Positions 1 to 6,064 are shown, numbered from the stretch's first letter. The stretch: DNA of 6,431 nucleotides from an uncultured Clostridia bacterium (GCA_910589115.1 CAJUSB010000152.1:1-6431), one strand, 5' to 3'. Numbers and translations are program-made. The notes: generated by a model not told the origin, from the sequence alone.

Positions 1-50
1 CGGGGAACCTTCAAATTTTTCCGGCCAATTTTTTACTTAAATCAGTATAA

Positions 51-266
51 CCATTCCCTTACCTGATTGAAAACAGCTTCCCCACCCCCTGCCATCAATG
101 TGTGGTCATGGAAAACGGAAAACTGAGCACCTGCGGGCGCTGTATCGAAATTGAAGGCCTCTGCGGACAGTGCGGCTATTTCTTCGTTGCAGAGTATACG
201 CTGCTGTTTCGCGGGAACCTTCCGGTTCTGCTGGATATGCTGAAAACGTATTTGAAATACATATAA
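51..266 (+). CDS. 3' part of a small Cys-rich protein (three CxxC pairs); start unresolved
   Basis: The frame runs open from just after a TAA at 48-50 to a TAA at 264-266. It encodes about 71 residues with three CxxC pairs in its first 41 residues (CHQC, CGRC, CGQC) and a hydrophobic, Leu/Tyr-rich C-terminus ending in KTYLKYI. Paired CxxC motifs usually bind zinc or an iron-sulfur cluster. I do not recognise the family. The first in-frame ATG (108) lies after the first CxxC pair and has no Shine-Dalgarno sequence; GTG at 102 is no better. A one-base slip near 55-63 would join it to another frame that is open from the window edge (1-63), so it may be the end of a longer gene broken by a frameshift or sequence error. 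It ends 12 bases before the radical SAM gene, whose ribosome binding site overlaps its stop codon, so the two are probably co-transcribed. Coding status is likely but not certain. Confidence 0.4.
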   Translation, partial: PFPYLIENSFPTPCHQCVVMENGKLSTCGRCIEIEGLCGQCGYFFVAEYTLLFRGNLPVLLDMLKTYLKYI

Positions 267-278
267 GGAGGGCACAAT

Positions 279-1532
279 ATGAGTGCTGTTACCAGTTTAA
301 CACGGATGTGGCTGACCCGCTCCGTGCAGCCCTTCCGCTTTACCAACGACAACGACCGGCAGCTCCCATTTCAGGAATGCGGCGAGCTGGGACTATATAT
401 CCATATCCCGTTTTGCAGGCAGCTTTGCAGTTTCTGTCCGTACTGCAAGCAGCTGTATACGGAAAAGGATTGTAACCGTTATATTGATTCCCTGATACAG
501 GAGATCCATATGGTCGGCGAACAGAACCACGGCAAAAAAACGGTCACCAGCCTATACTTTGGCGGCGGAACACCCGCGCTTGCCGCCGGACGCTTAAAAG
601 AAATCATTGATGCGGTACGTACACATTTTACGATCACAGAGGGCATCGGTGCAGAACTGCATCCAGACAATCTGACCATACCGCTTTTGCAGACCCTGAA
701 AGCGGCAGGCATTAGTAAAATCAGTATCGGCATCCAGTCCTTTCAGCCCCGCCTGCAAAAGCTGCTCGGCCGCAGCCCTTTAGACACCGATGGGATTCAA
801 GCAGCGTTAAAAGCCATACCATTTGAAACCGTTTCGATGGATTTCATTTTTGCCCTGCCGGGACAGACCTTCCCAGACCTCAAAGCGGATATTGATACCG
901 CTTTTGCCTGCGGTGCAAATCATATTGCAGTTTATCCGTTTATTGATTTTACTTTTACGGCAAATAAAGTTGCGGCCATGCCCAAAAAGGAAAAACGGAA
1001 GCTGCTTGACGCTGTCACGGAATACTGCCTGCGCATTGGCTGCCGCAGAAGCTCTATTTGGACCTTTTGCAAGGGGGATGATGCAAACTATTCCTCTATG
1101 ACCCGCAGCAATTTCCTTGGTTTTGGCTGTTCCGCGGCAACGCTCCTGCAATCACAGTTCAAAATCAACACCTTTTCAGTAGAAAGCTACTGCCGGAAAA
1201 TTGAACAGGGGCTGCTGCCCTCGTCGCTGACACTCCGCTTTTCACAGCGGCAGCGCATGGTGTATTATTTGTTCTGGACCGCCTATAGCACCGAGATACA
1301 CGCGGCTGATTTTGAAGCGTTTTTTGGCCTCCCGCTGCGCAAAATGTACGGCCTTGAATTGGAATTCGCAAGGCTTTTAGGATTCCTCACAAAAACGGAC
1401 GGCATTTACCGCATGACGAAAAAAGGTGCGTTTTATTATCATTACTACGAAAACTTTTACACACTGTCCTATATTGATAAGATGTGGGGCATCCTGCGGA
1501 CAGAGGCCTTTCCGGAACAGCTTGTGCTTTGA
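279..1532 (+). CDS. HemN/HemW-superfamily radical SAM protein, substrate unknown
   Basis: This 417-residue protein is a cytosolic radical SAM enzyme that should bind a [4Fe-4S] cluster and S-adenosylmethionine. The cluster motif is HIPFC-RQLC-SFC (Cys46, Cys50, Cys53, CX3CX2C), followed by an extra Cys56. Next come the SAM-binding GGGTP (residues 95-99), GIQSF (151-155) and a LPGQT motif (193-197), all typical of coproporphyrinogen dehydrogenase-like enzymes. The C-terminal part (about 320-400) resembles the HemN winged-helix domain. About 38 residues precede the barrel strand; HemW proteins normally start almost directly at it, whereas ChuW/HutW-type and class C methyltransferase relatives carry such an extension. 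Heme chaperone, heme-degrading or methyltransferase roles are all possible, and I would not assign hemW. The start is fixed by AAGGAGG at 265-271, seven bases before the ATG. It follows the small CxxC frame and ends before a shared terminator. Confidence 0.85.
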   Translation: MSAVTSLTRMWLTRSVQPFRFTNDNDRQLPFQECGELGLYIHIPFCRQLCSFCPYCKQLYTEKDCNRYIDSLIQEIHMVGEQNHGKKTVTSLYFGGGTPALAAGRLKEIIDAVRTHFTITEGIGAELHPDNLTIPLLQTLKAAGISKISIGIQSFQPRLQKLLGRSPLDTDGIQAALKAIPFETVSMDFIFALPGQTFPDLKADIDTAFACGANHIAVYPFIDFTFTANKVAAMPKKEKRKLLDAVTEYCLRIGCRRSSIWTFCKGDDANYSSMTRSNFLGFGCSAATLLQSQFKINTFSVESYCRKIEQGLLPSSLTLRFSQRQRMVYYLFWTAYSTEIHAADFEAFFGLPLRKMYGLELEFARLLGFLTKTDGIYRMTKKGAFYYHYYENFYTLSYIDKMWGILRTEAFPEQLVL

Positions 1533-1672
1533 TTCCAAAGAATGCAGCATACACGTTTGCGGCTCTGATGTCTTCTGTTTGTCCATACTTTCAGATTTGC
1601 TCATAATTTATGAAACGTCCCACGGCCTGCATTGTACGCATTCTGCTTTTGGCTGTATCCTTCCCGTCAGAG

Positions 1673-1712
1673 AAAAGACCGGTCTCCCCTACTCTGGGCA
1701 GACCGGTCTTTT
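1673..1712. terminator. Bidirectional intrinsic terminator between convergent genes
   Basis: A perfect 13-bp inverted repeat (AAAAGACCGGTCT at 1673-1685, complement at 1700-1712) can extend by three C:G pairs inside the loop. Both strands end the stem in TTTT. It lies between the radical SAM gene (stop 1532) and the regulator gene that converges on it (stop 1794), so it probably ends transcription from both sides. The remaining bases between the two stop codons (1533-1793) hold no other feature I can support. Confidence 0.8.
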
Positions 1713-1793
1713 GCAGCTTCATAATCCAATATTTATATCATATAGTTTTTATTGTATATGTTTTGCAAGTGCACAGTCAGAAGCAGACTTCCC

Positions 1794-2549
1794 TTATCCA
1801 AAACGGACACGGATTCCTTCACGCTCAAAAAAATCCATATACGGCTCTGCCGGACGGCGATCCGTAATAAATGCAGTGATATCCTCCAATTTGCAGAAAG
1901 AAATGACTGCTTCCTTTCCCAGCTTGCTGTTATCGGCCATCAGGAAAACCTGCGTCGCCCGTTGAACAACCCCACGTTTGATCTCCCCTTCCAGGAAAGT
2001 TGTATTCATCATGCCGCTTTCTATGGATACGCCCGTTGCTCCCATAAAGGCCTTATGAATTTTCATCGCAGACAAAGATTCAAAGGTGGAAAGCCCGACA
2101 AACGAATCCGTAGTGTTGTTGTATACGCCGCCCAGCGATATGACCGAAAGCCCCTCATACTTCGCCGCCTCCGAGAGTGCACCAAGTGAATGCGTAATAA
2201 CTGTCAGGTTCTTATGCCCATTCAGGTATCGCAGCAGCTGCATCGTCGTTGACCCGGAATCAACAAAAATAGTATCGCCGTCTTCAATCTCCTCTGCCGC
2301 CAGTTTCCCGATCAGCGCTTTATCAGAGGAATTTATTTCACTGCGCACAGGCATGGGGACCGCACCCGTATTAGGGGTCGCTGTAACGCCGCCATAGACC
2401 TTACTGATATGCCCGCGGGCCTCAAGGTCATTCAGGTCGCGCCGGATCGTGTTTTTGGATACACCAAAGACCTCGCACAGCTCATCAATCGATGCTGTCT
2501 CTTTGGCGATCACATACTGCTCAATCGAATTGAGCCTGCTGATTTTCAT
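1794..2549 (-). CDS. DeoR-family transcriptional repressor
   Basis: This 251-residue regulator has the normal DeoR length and layout. The N-terminal winged helix-turn-helix (about residues 5-53) contains IDELCEVFGVSKNTIRRDLN and the following ARGHISKVYGGV, close to the family signature. The C-terminal sugar-phosphate-sensing domain (about 75-235) shows DSGSTT (97-102), SLGG (138-141), SFVG (149-152), and ADNSKLGKEAV (205-215), a variant of the usual DxSKxG. Such proteins normally repress neighbouring sugar genes until a phosphorylated sugar binds. I chose the ATG at 2549 because AGGAG (2562-2558) sits eight bases upstream. TTG at 2576 and ATG at 2570 are in frame but lack a ribosome binding site, and the site for 2549 would lie within their coding sequence. 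The gene diverges from the split transketolase operon, which is its most likely target. The effector cannot be read from the sequence. Confidence 0.93.
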   Translation of the reverse strand: MKISRLNSIEQYVIAKETASIDELCEVFGVSKNTIRRDLNDLEARGHISKVYGGVTATPNTGAVPMPVRSEINSSDKALIGKLAAEEIEDGDTIFVDSGSTTMQLLRYLNGHKNLTVITHSLGALSEAAKYEGLSVISLGGVYNNTTDSFVGLSTFESLSAMKIHKAFMGATGVSIESGMMNTTFLEGEIKRGVVQRATQVFLMADNSKLGKEAVISFCKLEDITAFITDRRPAEPYMDFFEREGIRVRFG

Positions 2550-2580
2550 ACCGTGTGCTCCTCTCTCCATAAGCAAGGGG

Positions 2581-2605
2581 GGATACCGGAAAACGCCCGG
2601 TTTCC
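2581..2605 (-). other. Hairpin in the deoR-type mRNA leader
   Basis: GGA-t-ACCGG (2581-2589) pairs with CCGGT-t-TCC (2597-2605) across a 7-base loop, with one internal mismatch. It lies about 30 to 55 bases upstream of the regulator start codon and downstream of its candidate promoter. It could be a leader structure or part of an operator. No terminator-like T run follows it on the minus strand. Function is unknown. Confidence 0.35.
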
Positions 2606-2667
2606 TTTGATTCTACTTCATTCTCTTTCACAGCAGCCGTATCAAATGCACAAAACTGCACAATTTT

Positions 2668-2695
2668 ATTTTACCAGAAAACGGCGAAAATGCAA
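2668..2695 (-). promoter_or_regulatory. Candidate sigma-A promoter of the deoR-type gene
   Basis: Read on the minus strand, TTGCAT (2695-2690) and TAAAAT (2673-2668) are separated by 16 bases. The -10 hexamer matches five of six consensus positions, the -35 only three. A CGAAAAT box (2685-2691) overlaps the spacer and part of the -35, which would suit autoregulation. A second TAAAAT lies at 2668-2663, so the exact start site is uncertain. Confidence 0.4.
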
Positions 2696-2777
2696 CCAGG
2701 ACTTTTACTGCCTCATATGTAAATTTCTTGTTGTTATTTTTGATACTTTTGCACGAAAATGGATGGTTTGCGAAAAA
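2685..2777. promoter_or_regulatory. Three CGAAAA-type boxes upstream of the transketolase operon
   Basis: CGAAAAT occurs at 2685-2691 and 2754-2760, and CGAAAAA at 2771-2777, the last forming part of the palindrome GAAAA-N2-TTTTC (2772-2783). The middle copy extends to CACGAAAAT, which is also found upstream of pta at 4894-4902. Operators of several DeoR-family repressors contain TTTCG-like half sites, so these are candidate binding sites. The same heptamer also occurs inside a coding region (3926-3932), so chance is not excluded. Confidence 0.35.
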
Positions 2778-2802
2778 GTTTTCAAAATATTCTGGTTTCC
2801 CA

Positions 2803-2831
2803 TTGAAATTCTGACAAAAAAATGATAAGCT
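2803..2831 (+). promoter_or_regulatory. Candidate promoter of the split transketolase operon
   Basis: TTGAAA (2803-2808) lies 17 bases before TAAGCT (2826-2831), which is preceded by an extended -10 TG at 2823-2824. The overlapping GATAAG (2824-2829) is an alternative -10. The -10 match is weak, so the exact position is uncertain. Transcription from here would begin near 2838 and leave a leader of about 75 bases. Confidence 0.4.
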
Positions 2832-2837
2832 AGAGAG

Positions 2838-2870
2838 GGACAGGATTCTGGGTATGTTTTTGTTCTGTCC
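2838..2870 (+). promoter_or_regulatory. Inverted repeat at the predicted transcription start of the transketolase operon
   Basis: GGACAGGA (2838-2845) is complementary to TTCTGTCC (2863-2870), allowing one G-T pair, with a 17-base spacer. It begins about where transcription is predicted to start. It could be an operator for the divergent regulator or a 5' hairpin in the mRNA. It is not a terminator, because no T tract follows the right arm. Confidence 0.4.
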
Positions 2871-2912
2871 TGCGCAAGAGTTTGCAATATTTTGAATAGG
2901 CAGGTGTATTCC

Positions 2913-3761
2913 ATGCAGAAAGAAAAGTTGAAGGAGCTTCGCGTTTTTGCAGAGGAGATCCGAGTAGAAACGTTGAAGACAATCGGCTCGCTTGGCTTCG
3001 GGCATGTGGGCGGTTCGATGTCTGTCGTCGAGACGCTGGCCGTACTGTACGGTGCGGTAATGAAGGTAGACCCCAAGAACCCCCGCTGGGAAGACCGTGA
3101 CTGGTGTGTTATGTCCAAGGGCCATGCAGGTCCGGCGATGTATGCGACCCTCGGCCTCAAGGGCTTTTATCCTGTGACCGATGCATATACCCTGAACCAG
3201 CCGCACACGAATTTCCCCTCCCATACGGACCGCACCAAGACCCCCGGTATCGACCTGACGACCGGTTCCCTTGGTCAGGGCATGTCCTCCGCAGTAGGCG
3301 CAGCCCTCGGCAATAAGATGGACGGCAAAGACAACCATACATTCGTATTTGTTGGCGACGGCGAAGCTGACGAAGGACAGGTCTGGGAAGGTGCACAGTT
3401 CGCGGCGCACTATCAGCTCAGCAACCTGATTTGCTTTGTTGACAGCAACAAGCGCCAGCTGGACGGCGCAGTAGAGGATATCATGGGCCACGGCAAGGGG
3501 ATCGGCGCGAAGTTTGATGCATTCGGCTGGAATGTAATTGATGTTGCTGACGGCAATGATGTAGAACAGATCTGGAGCGCGATTGAAAAGGCCTACGAAT
3601 CCAGCTCTGCCCCGACCTGCATCATCCTCAATACCGTAAAGGGCAAGGGCTGCACCTTTGCCGAATCTTCCGGCGCGCACTCCTCCCAGCCGACCAAGGA
3701 GCAGTGGGATGAGGCCATTGCAGCTGCGGAAGCACGCCTTGCAGAAGTCAAGGCTCAGTAA
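2913..3761 (+). CDS. Transketolase, N-terminal (ThDP-binding) subunit
   Basis: This 282-residue protein is the first half of a transketolase encoded by two genes, and with the next gene should form a cytosolic heteromeric enzyme that moves two-carbon ketol units between sugar phosphates. Thiamine diphosphate and Mg2+ binding is shown by GDGE (148-151) followed by DSN (177-179). Conserved active-site histidines appear in FGHVGGS (His31), SKGHAGPAMYA (His71) and FPSHTD (His104), with TGSLGQG at 118-124. His256 probably matches the conserved histidine near the end of the domain, but its surrounding sequence (GAHSSQPT) differs from the WHG form I remember from many relatives. The ATG at 2913 has an AGG-AGGTG-like site at 2898-2906; an in-frame TTG at 2892 would place that site inside the gene. 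The second subunit follows 15 bases later, and a divergent DeoR-type repressor gene lies upstream. Confidence 0.93.
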   Translation: MQKEKLKELRVFAEEIRVETLKTIGSLGFGHVGGSMSVVETLAVLYGAVMKVDPKNPRWEDRDWCVMSKGHAGPAMYATLGLKGFYPVTDAYTLNQPHTNFPSHTDRTKTPGIDLTTGSLGQGMSSAVGAALGNKMDGKDNHTFVFVGDGEADEGQVWEGAQFAAHYQLSNLICFVDSNKRQLDGAVEDIMGHGKGIGAKFDAFGWNVIDVADGNDVEQIWSAIEKAYESSSAPTCIILNTVKGKGCTFAESSGAHSSQPTKEQWDEAIAAAEARLAEVKAQ

Positions 3762-3776
3762 GGAGGGTACATAACA

Positions 3777-4742
3777 ATGAAGTTTACTTTGATCGGCAAG
3801 CACGAGACCGATTCCCGTGCCAATCGCGACGCTTACGTAACCGCCATGCAGGAAATGATGGCGAAGGACCCCAAACTCTGCCACATCGACTGCGACCTGT
3901 ATGGCTGCATCAATACGAAAAAACTCGAAAATGAATTCCCGAAGCAGACCTTTAACGCCGGCATCGCCGAGCAGAACGCAATGGGCATTGCCGCTGGCCT
4001 GACTGCAACCGGCCGCACGGTGTTCATGCATTCTTTTGGCTGCTTCTCTTCCCGCCGCGCGTATGACCAGGCGTTTATGTCCTGTGCATATGCACAGCTT
4101 CCGGTACATGTACTGGGTTCTGACCCCGGCGTCTGCGCTGCTTACAATGGCGGCACCCATATGCCTTTTGAAGATATGGCGCTGTATATGGCAATCCCCG
4201 GTGCAGTCGTCATTGATCCGACAGACTATGCGATGCTTTATGATATCACCAAGAAGCTCGCTGCCTCCGGTAAATTCTCCTTTACCCGTATGATCCGTAA
4301 GGGCGTCACCAAGGTTTATGATGACGGCGCTGATTTTGAGATTGGCAAGGGTGTTACGCTCAAGGACGGCAAGGATGTTACCATCATTGCATCCGGCATC
4401 ATGGTTGACGAAGCGCTCAAGGCTGAGGAAACCCTTGCTGCTGAAGGCATCTCTGCAAAGGTTGTCGATATGTTCACCTGGAAACCGATTGATGAAGAGC
4501 TCATCATTGCTTCCGCGAAGGAAACCGGCTGCATTGTCACGGCTGAGAACCATCAGGTCAAGTGCGGCCTCGGTTCCGCAGTTGCGCAGGTCGTTGCTAA
4601 GAATGCACCCGTTCCGATGGAAATGATCGGCATTGAGGATCGTTTTGGCCAGGTCGGCGCACAGAAGTTCCTCCAGAAAGAGTATGGCCTGACCGCTTCC
4701 CACATTGTAGAGGCTGTGAAAAAGGCTGTCTCCCGCAAGTAA
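3777..4742 (+). CDS. Transketolase, C-terminal subunit (divergent donor-sugar pocket)
   Basis: This 321-residue protein supplies the pyrimidine-binding domain and the C-terminal domain of the split transketolase. GIAEQN (62-67) carries Glu65, the glutamate that activates thiamine diphosphate. SSRRAYDQ (91-98) and GGTHMPFEDMA (125-135) are family motifs, and the C-terminal domain (about 190-321) is complete. An ungapped alignment from memory with yeast transketolase matches His128 to His481 and Arg17 to Arg359. The donor-contact residues His469, Asp477 and probably Ser386 become Asp116, Asn124 and Cys44. The Asp at the first of these positions recalls 1-deoxyxylulose-5-phosphate synthase, but this is a separate half-gene paired with a transketolase N-half. 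The ATG at 3777 follows AGGAGG at 3761-3766, which overlaps the upstream stop codon, so the subunits are made from one mRNA. A strong terminator ends the operon 42 bases downstream. Confidence 0.92.
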   Translation: MKFTLIGKHETDSRANRDAYVTAMQEMMAKDPKLCHIDCDLYGCINTKKLENEFPKQTFNAGIAEQNAMGIAAGLTATGRTVFMHSFGCFSSRRAYDQAFMSCAYAQLPVHVLGSDPGVCAAYNGGTHMPFEDMALYMAIPGAVVIDPTDYAMLYDITKKLAASGKFSFTRMIRKGVTKVYDDGADFEIGKGVTLKDGKDVTIIASGIMVDEALKAEETLAAEGISAKVVDMFTWKPIDEELIIASAKETGCIVTAENHQVKCGLGSAVAQVVAKNAPVPMEMIGIEDRFGQVGAQKFLQKEYGLTASHIVEAVKKAVSRK

Positions 4743-4784
4743 TCTCCCAGACGGGTGCTGAAATATGCGCCGCAGGTTTTGAAA

Positions 4785-4819
4785 CAGGCTGTCCCTATAT
4801 GAGGGGCAGCCTGCTTTTT
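4785..4819 (+). terminator. Intrinsic terminator of the transketolase operon
   Basis: A 12-bp stem (CAGGCTGTCCCT at 4785-4796 with 4802-4813, one G-T pair) has a 5-base loop and is followed by CTTTTT. It sits 42 bases after the second transketolase gene and separates it from pta. Confidence 0.88.
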
Positions 4820-4840
4820 CATTAAAAATAGTCGAAGAAT

Positions 4841-4858
4841 GTATTATATCCATAATAC
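4841..4858. promoter_or_regulatory. Perfect 7-bp inverted repeat, operator-like
   Basis: GTATTAT and ATAATAC flank a 4-base centre (18 bases in all). It lies after the transketolase terminator and about 90 bases upstream of the pta -35 box. A second small palindrome, ACTTG-T-CAAGT, follows at 4863-4873. No T tract follows, so it is more like a protein binding site than a terminator. The binding protein is unknown. Confidence 0.4.
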
Positions 4859-4895
4859 GAACACTTGTCAAGTATCTATTGAAAGAGCACAGCCA

Positions 4896-4949
4896 CGAAA
4901 ATTCAATCAAAAATTTGTACGTTTTCGAGAAAAATTTTTTTAATTTTCG
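4896..4949. promoter_or_regulatory. CGAAAA-type boxes upstream of the pta promoter
   Basis: CGAAAAT lies at 4896-4902 (within CACGAAAAT, which is shared with the transketolase promoter region), TTTTCG at 4922-4927 in the palindrome TTTTC-N2-GAAAA, and ATTTTCG at 4943-4949 directly before the -35 box. The A/T run at 4930-4947 could also act as an UP element. Shared regulation with the transketolase operon is inferred, not shown. Confidence 0.35.
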
Positions 4950-4950
4950 G

Positions 4951-4979
4951 TTGGCTTTGGGTAAATGTTGGTGTATAAT
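4951..4979 (+). promoter_or_regulatory. Sigma-A promoter of pta
   Basis: TTGGCT (4951-4956, four of six) and a perfect TATAAT (4974-4979) are 17 bases apart, with an AT-rich tract immediately upstream. Transcription should begin near 4986, giving a leader of about 43 bases before the chosen pta start. Confidence 0.75.
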
Positions 4980-5028
4980 TATGATATGAGCCGCAGTATG
5001 CGGCGGAATGTTATGGAGGGAAATGAAA

Positions 5029-6039
5029 ATGTTTGCAAAACTGATTGAAACGCTGAAAGCAAACCCGCGCAAAATTGTCTTTACCGAAGGCCCGGACGCA
5101 CGTATTCTGGAAGCGTCCGCACGTCTGAAAAAAGAAGGCTTCCTGACCCCGATTCTGGTCGGCAATCAGGAAGAAGTGAAAGCTGCGGCAGCAAAAGGCG
5201 GCTTTGACATTGAGGGCCTGGAAATCATTGATCCGGCAAACTATGACGGCATGGATGAAATGGTAGAGAAAATGGCAGCACTCCGCAAGGGCAAGATGAG
5301 CCCGGAGGATTGCCGTGCACTGCTTGCGAAAGGCAATTATTTTGGTACGATGCTTGTTGCGATGGGCAAGGCAGATTCCCTGCTCGGCGGTGCGACCTAT
5401 TCTACAGCGGATACGGTTCGTCCTGCACTCCAGCTGATCAAGACCCGTCCGGGCGCGCATCTGGTATCTTCCTGCTTTATTCTTGACCGTCCTGGTGACG
5501 GCCCGCTGGATCGCCTTGCGATGGGTGACTGTGCAATCAATATTTCTTATGAAGACAGTGTTGATAAGGAAGGGAACGTTACTATTTCTGCTGCAAAGAA
5601 GCTCGCAGAGGTGGCAATCGAAACTGCAAAGTCTGCCAAGACCTTTGGTATTGATCCCAAGGTCGCTTTCCTGAGCTTTTCAACCAAGGGTTCCGGCAAG
5701 GGAGCGACTGTACCGCTTTCCGCAGCAGCAACCAAGGAAGCGCAGGCAATGGCTCCTGAGCTTCCGATTGATGGAGAAATGCAGTTTGACGCGGCGGTCT
5801 CTCCCACGGTTGGCCAGCTCAAATTCCCGGGTTCAAAGGTAGCAGGCTATGCGAATACCTTTGTTTTCCCGAACATTGAATCCGGCAATATCGGTTATAA
5901 AATTGCCCAGCGCCTGGGTGGCTATGAAGCATATGGCCCTATTCTCCAGGGTCTGAATGCACCGATCAACGACCTCTCCCGCGGCTGCAACGCTGAGGAA
6001 GTCTATAAAATGGCGATCATCACCGCAGCACTTGTTTAA
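5029..6039 (+). CDS. pta: Phosphate acetyltransferase (phosphotransacetylase)
   Basis: This cytosolic enzyme interconverts acetyl-CoA plus phosphate with acetyl phosphate plus CoA, the first step from acetyl-CoA to acetate and ATP. The 336-residue length fits the short, single-domain Pta form. Family motifs are SFSTKGS (216-222), DGEMQFDAA (248-256), NTFVFPNIESGNIGYKIAQ (276-294), and GPILQGLNAPINDLSRGC (303-320). Ser317 and Arg318 match catalytic Ser309 and Arg310 of the Methanosarcina enzyme. The position of its Asp316 is Glu324 here, a conservative change. The ATG at 5029 is chosen because GGAGGG (5015-5020) lies eight bases upstream. In-frame ATGs at 5008 and 5023 are before or too close to that site. 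The gene has its own promoter and terminator and appears monocistronic. Acetate kinase, often its neighbour, is not adjacent; the next gene to the right is rRNA on the other strand. Confidence 0.96.
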   Translation: MFAKLIETLKANPRKIVFTEGPDARILEASARLKKEGFLTPILVGNQEEVKAAAAKGGFDIEGLEIIDPANYDGMDEMVEKMAALRKGKMSPEDCRALLAKGNYFGTMLVAMGKADSLLGGATYSTADTVRPALQLIKTRPGAHLVSSCFILDRPGDGPLDRLAMGDCAINISYEDSVDKEGNVTISAAKKLAEVAIETAKSAKTFGIDPKVAFLSFSTKGSGKGATVPLSAAATKEAQAMAPELPIDGEMQFDAAVSPTVGQLKFPGSKVAGYANTFVFPNIESGNIGYKIAQRLGGYEAYGPILQGLNAPINDLSRGCNAEEVYKMAIITAALV

Positions 6040-6064
6040 TCAAAGTATTTGAGGCAGACAAGCT

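Larger units (their letters stand above)
2550..2912. other. Divergent regulatory region between the deoR-type gene and the transketolase operon
   Basis: This 363-base gene-free stretch is clearly richer in A+T than the genes on either side, most of all at 2640-2830. It holds the candidate promoters of both divergent units, three CGAAAA-type boxes, a GAAAA-N2-TTTTC palindrome at 2772-2783, a leader hairpin on the regulator side and an inverted repeat near the predicted transketolase start of transcription. No coding sequence or RNA gene was recognised within it. Confidence 0.8.

Noticed and set aside
42..275. A 77-codon minus-strand open frame at the left edge
   Set aside because: It mirrors the plus-strand CxxC frame, whose position before the radical SAM ribosome binding site is more convincing; no ribosome binding site supports the minus frame.
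1426..1965. Plus-strand open frames between the radical SAM gene and the regulator gene (also 1610-1867 and 1752-2189)
   Set aside because: They cross the bidirectional terminator or run antisense to the DeoR-type gene, and have no ribosome binding site or protein-like composition.
2766..2786. A catabolite-repression (cre) site at the TTTGCGAAAAAGTTTTCAAA region
   Set aside because: It has outer TG and CA but lacks the central cre core in the right register, so it is only described as a CGAAAA box with a palindrome.
2628..5165. An 845-codon open frame on the minus strand across both transketolase genes and into pta
   Set aside because: It is antisense to well-supported genes, crosses their terminator and promoter, has no ribosome binding site and no recognisable motif. 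Biased codon use in the sense genes explains the lack of stops.
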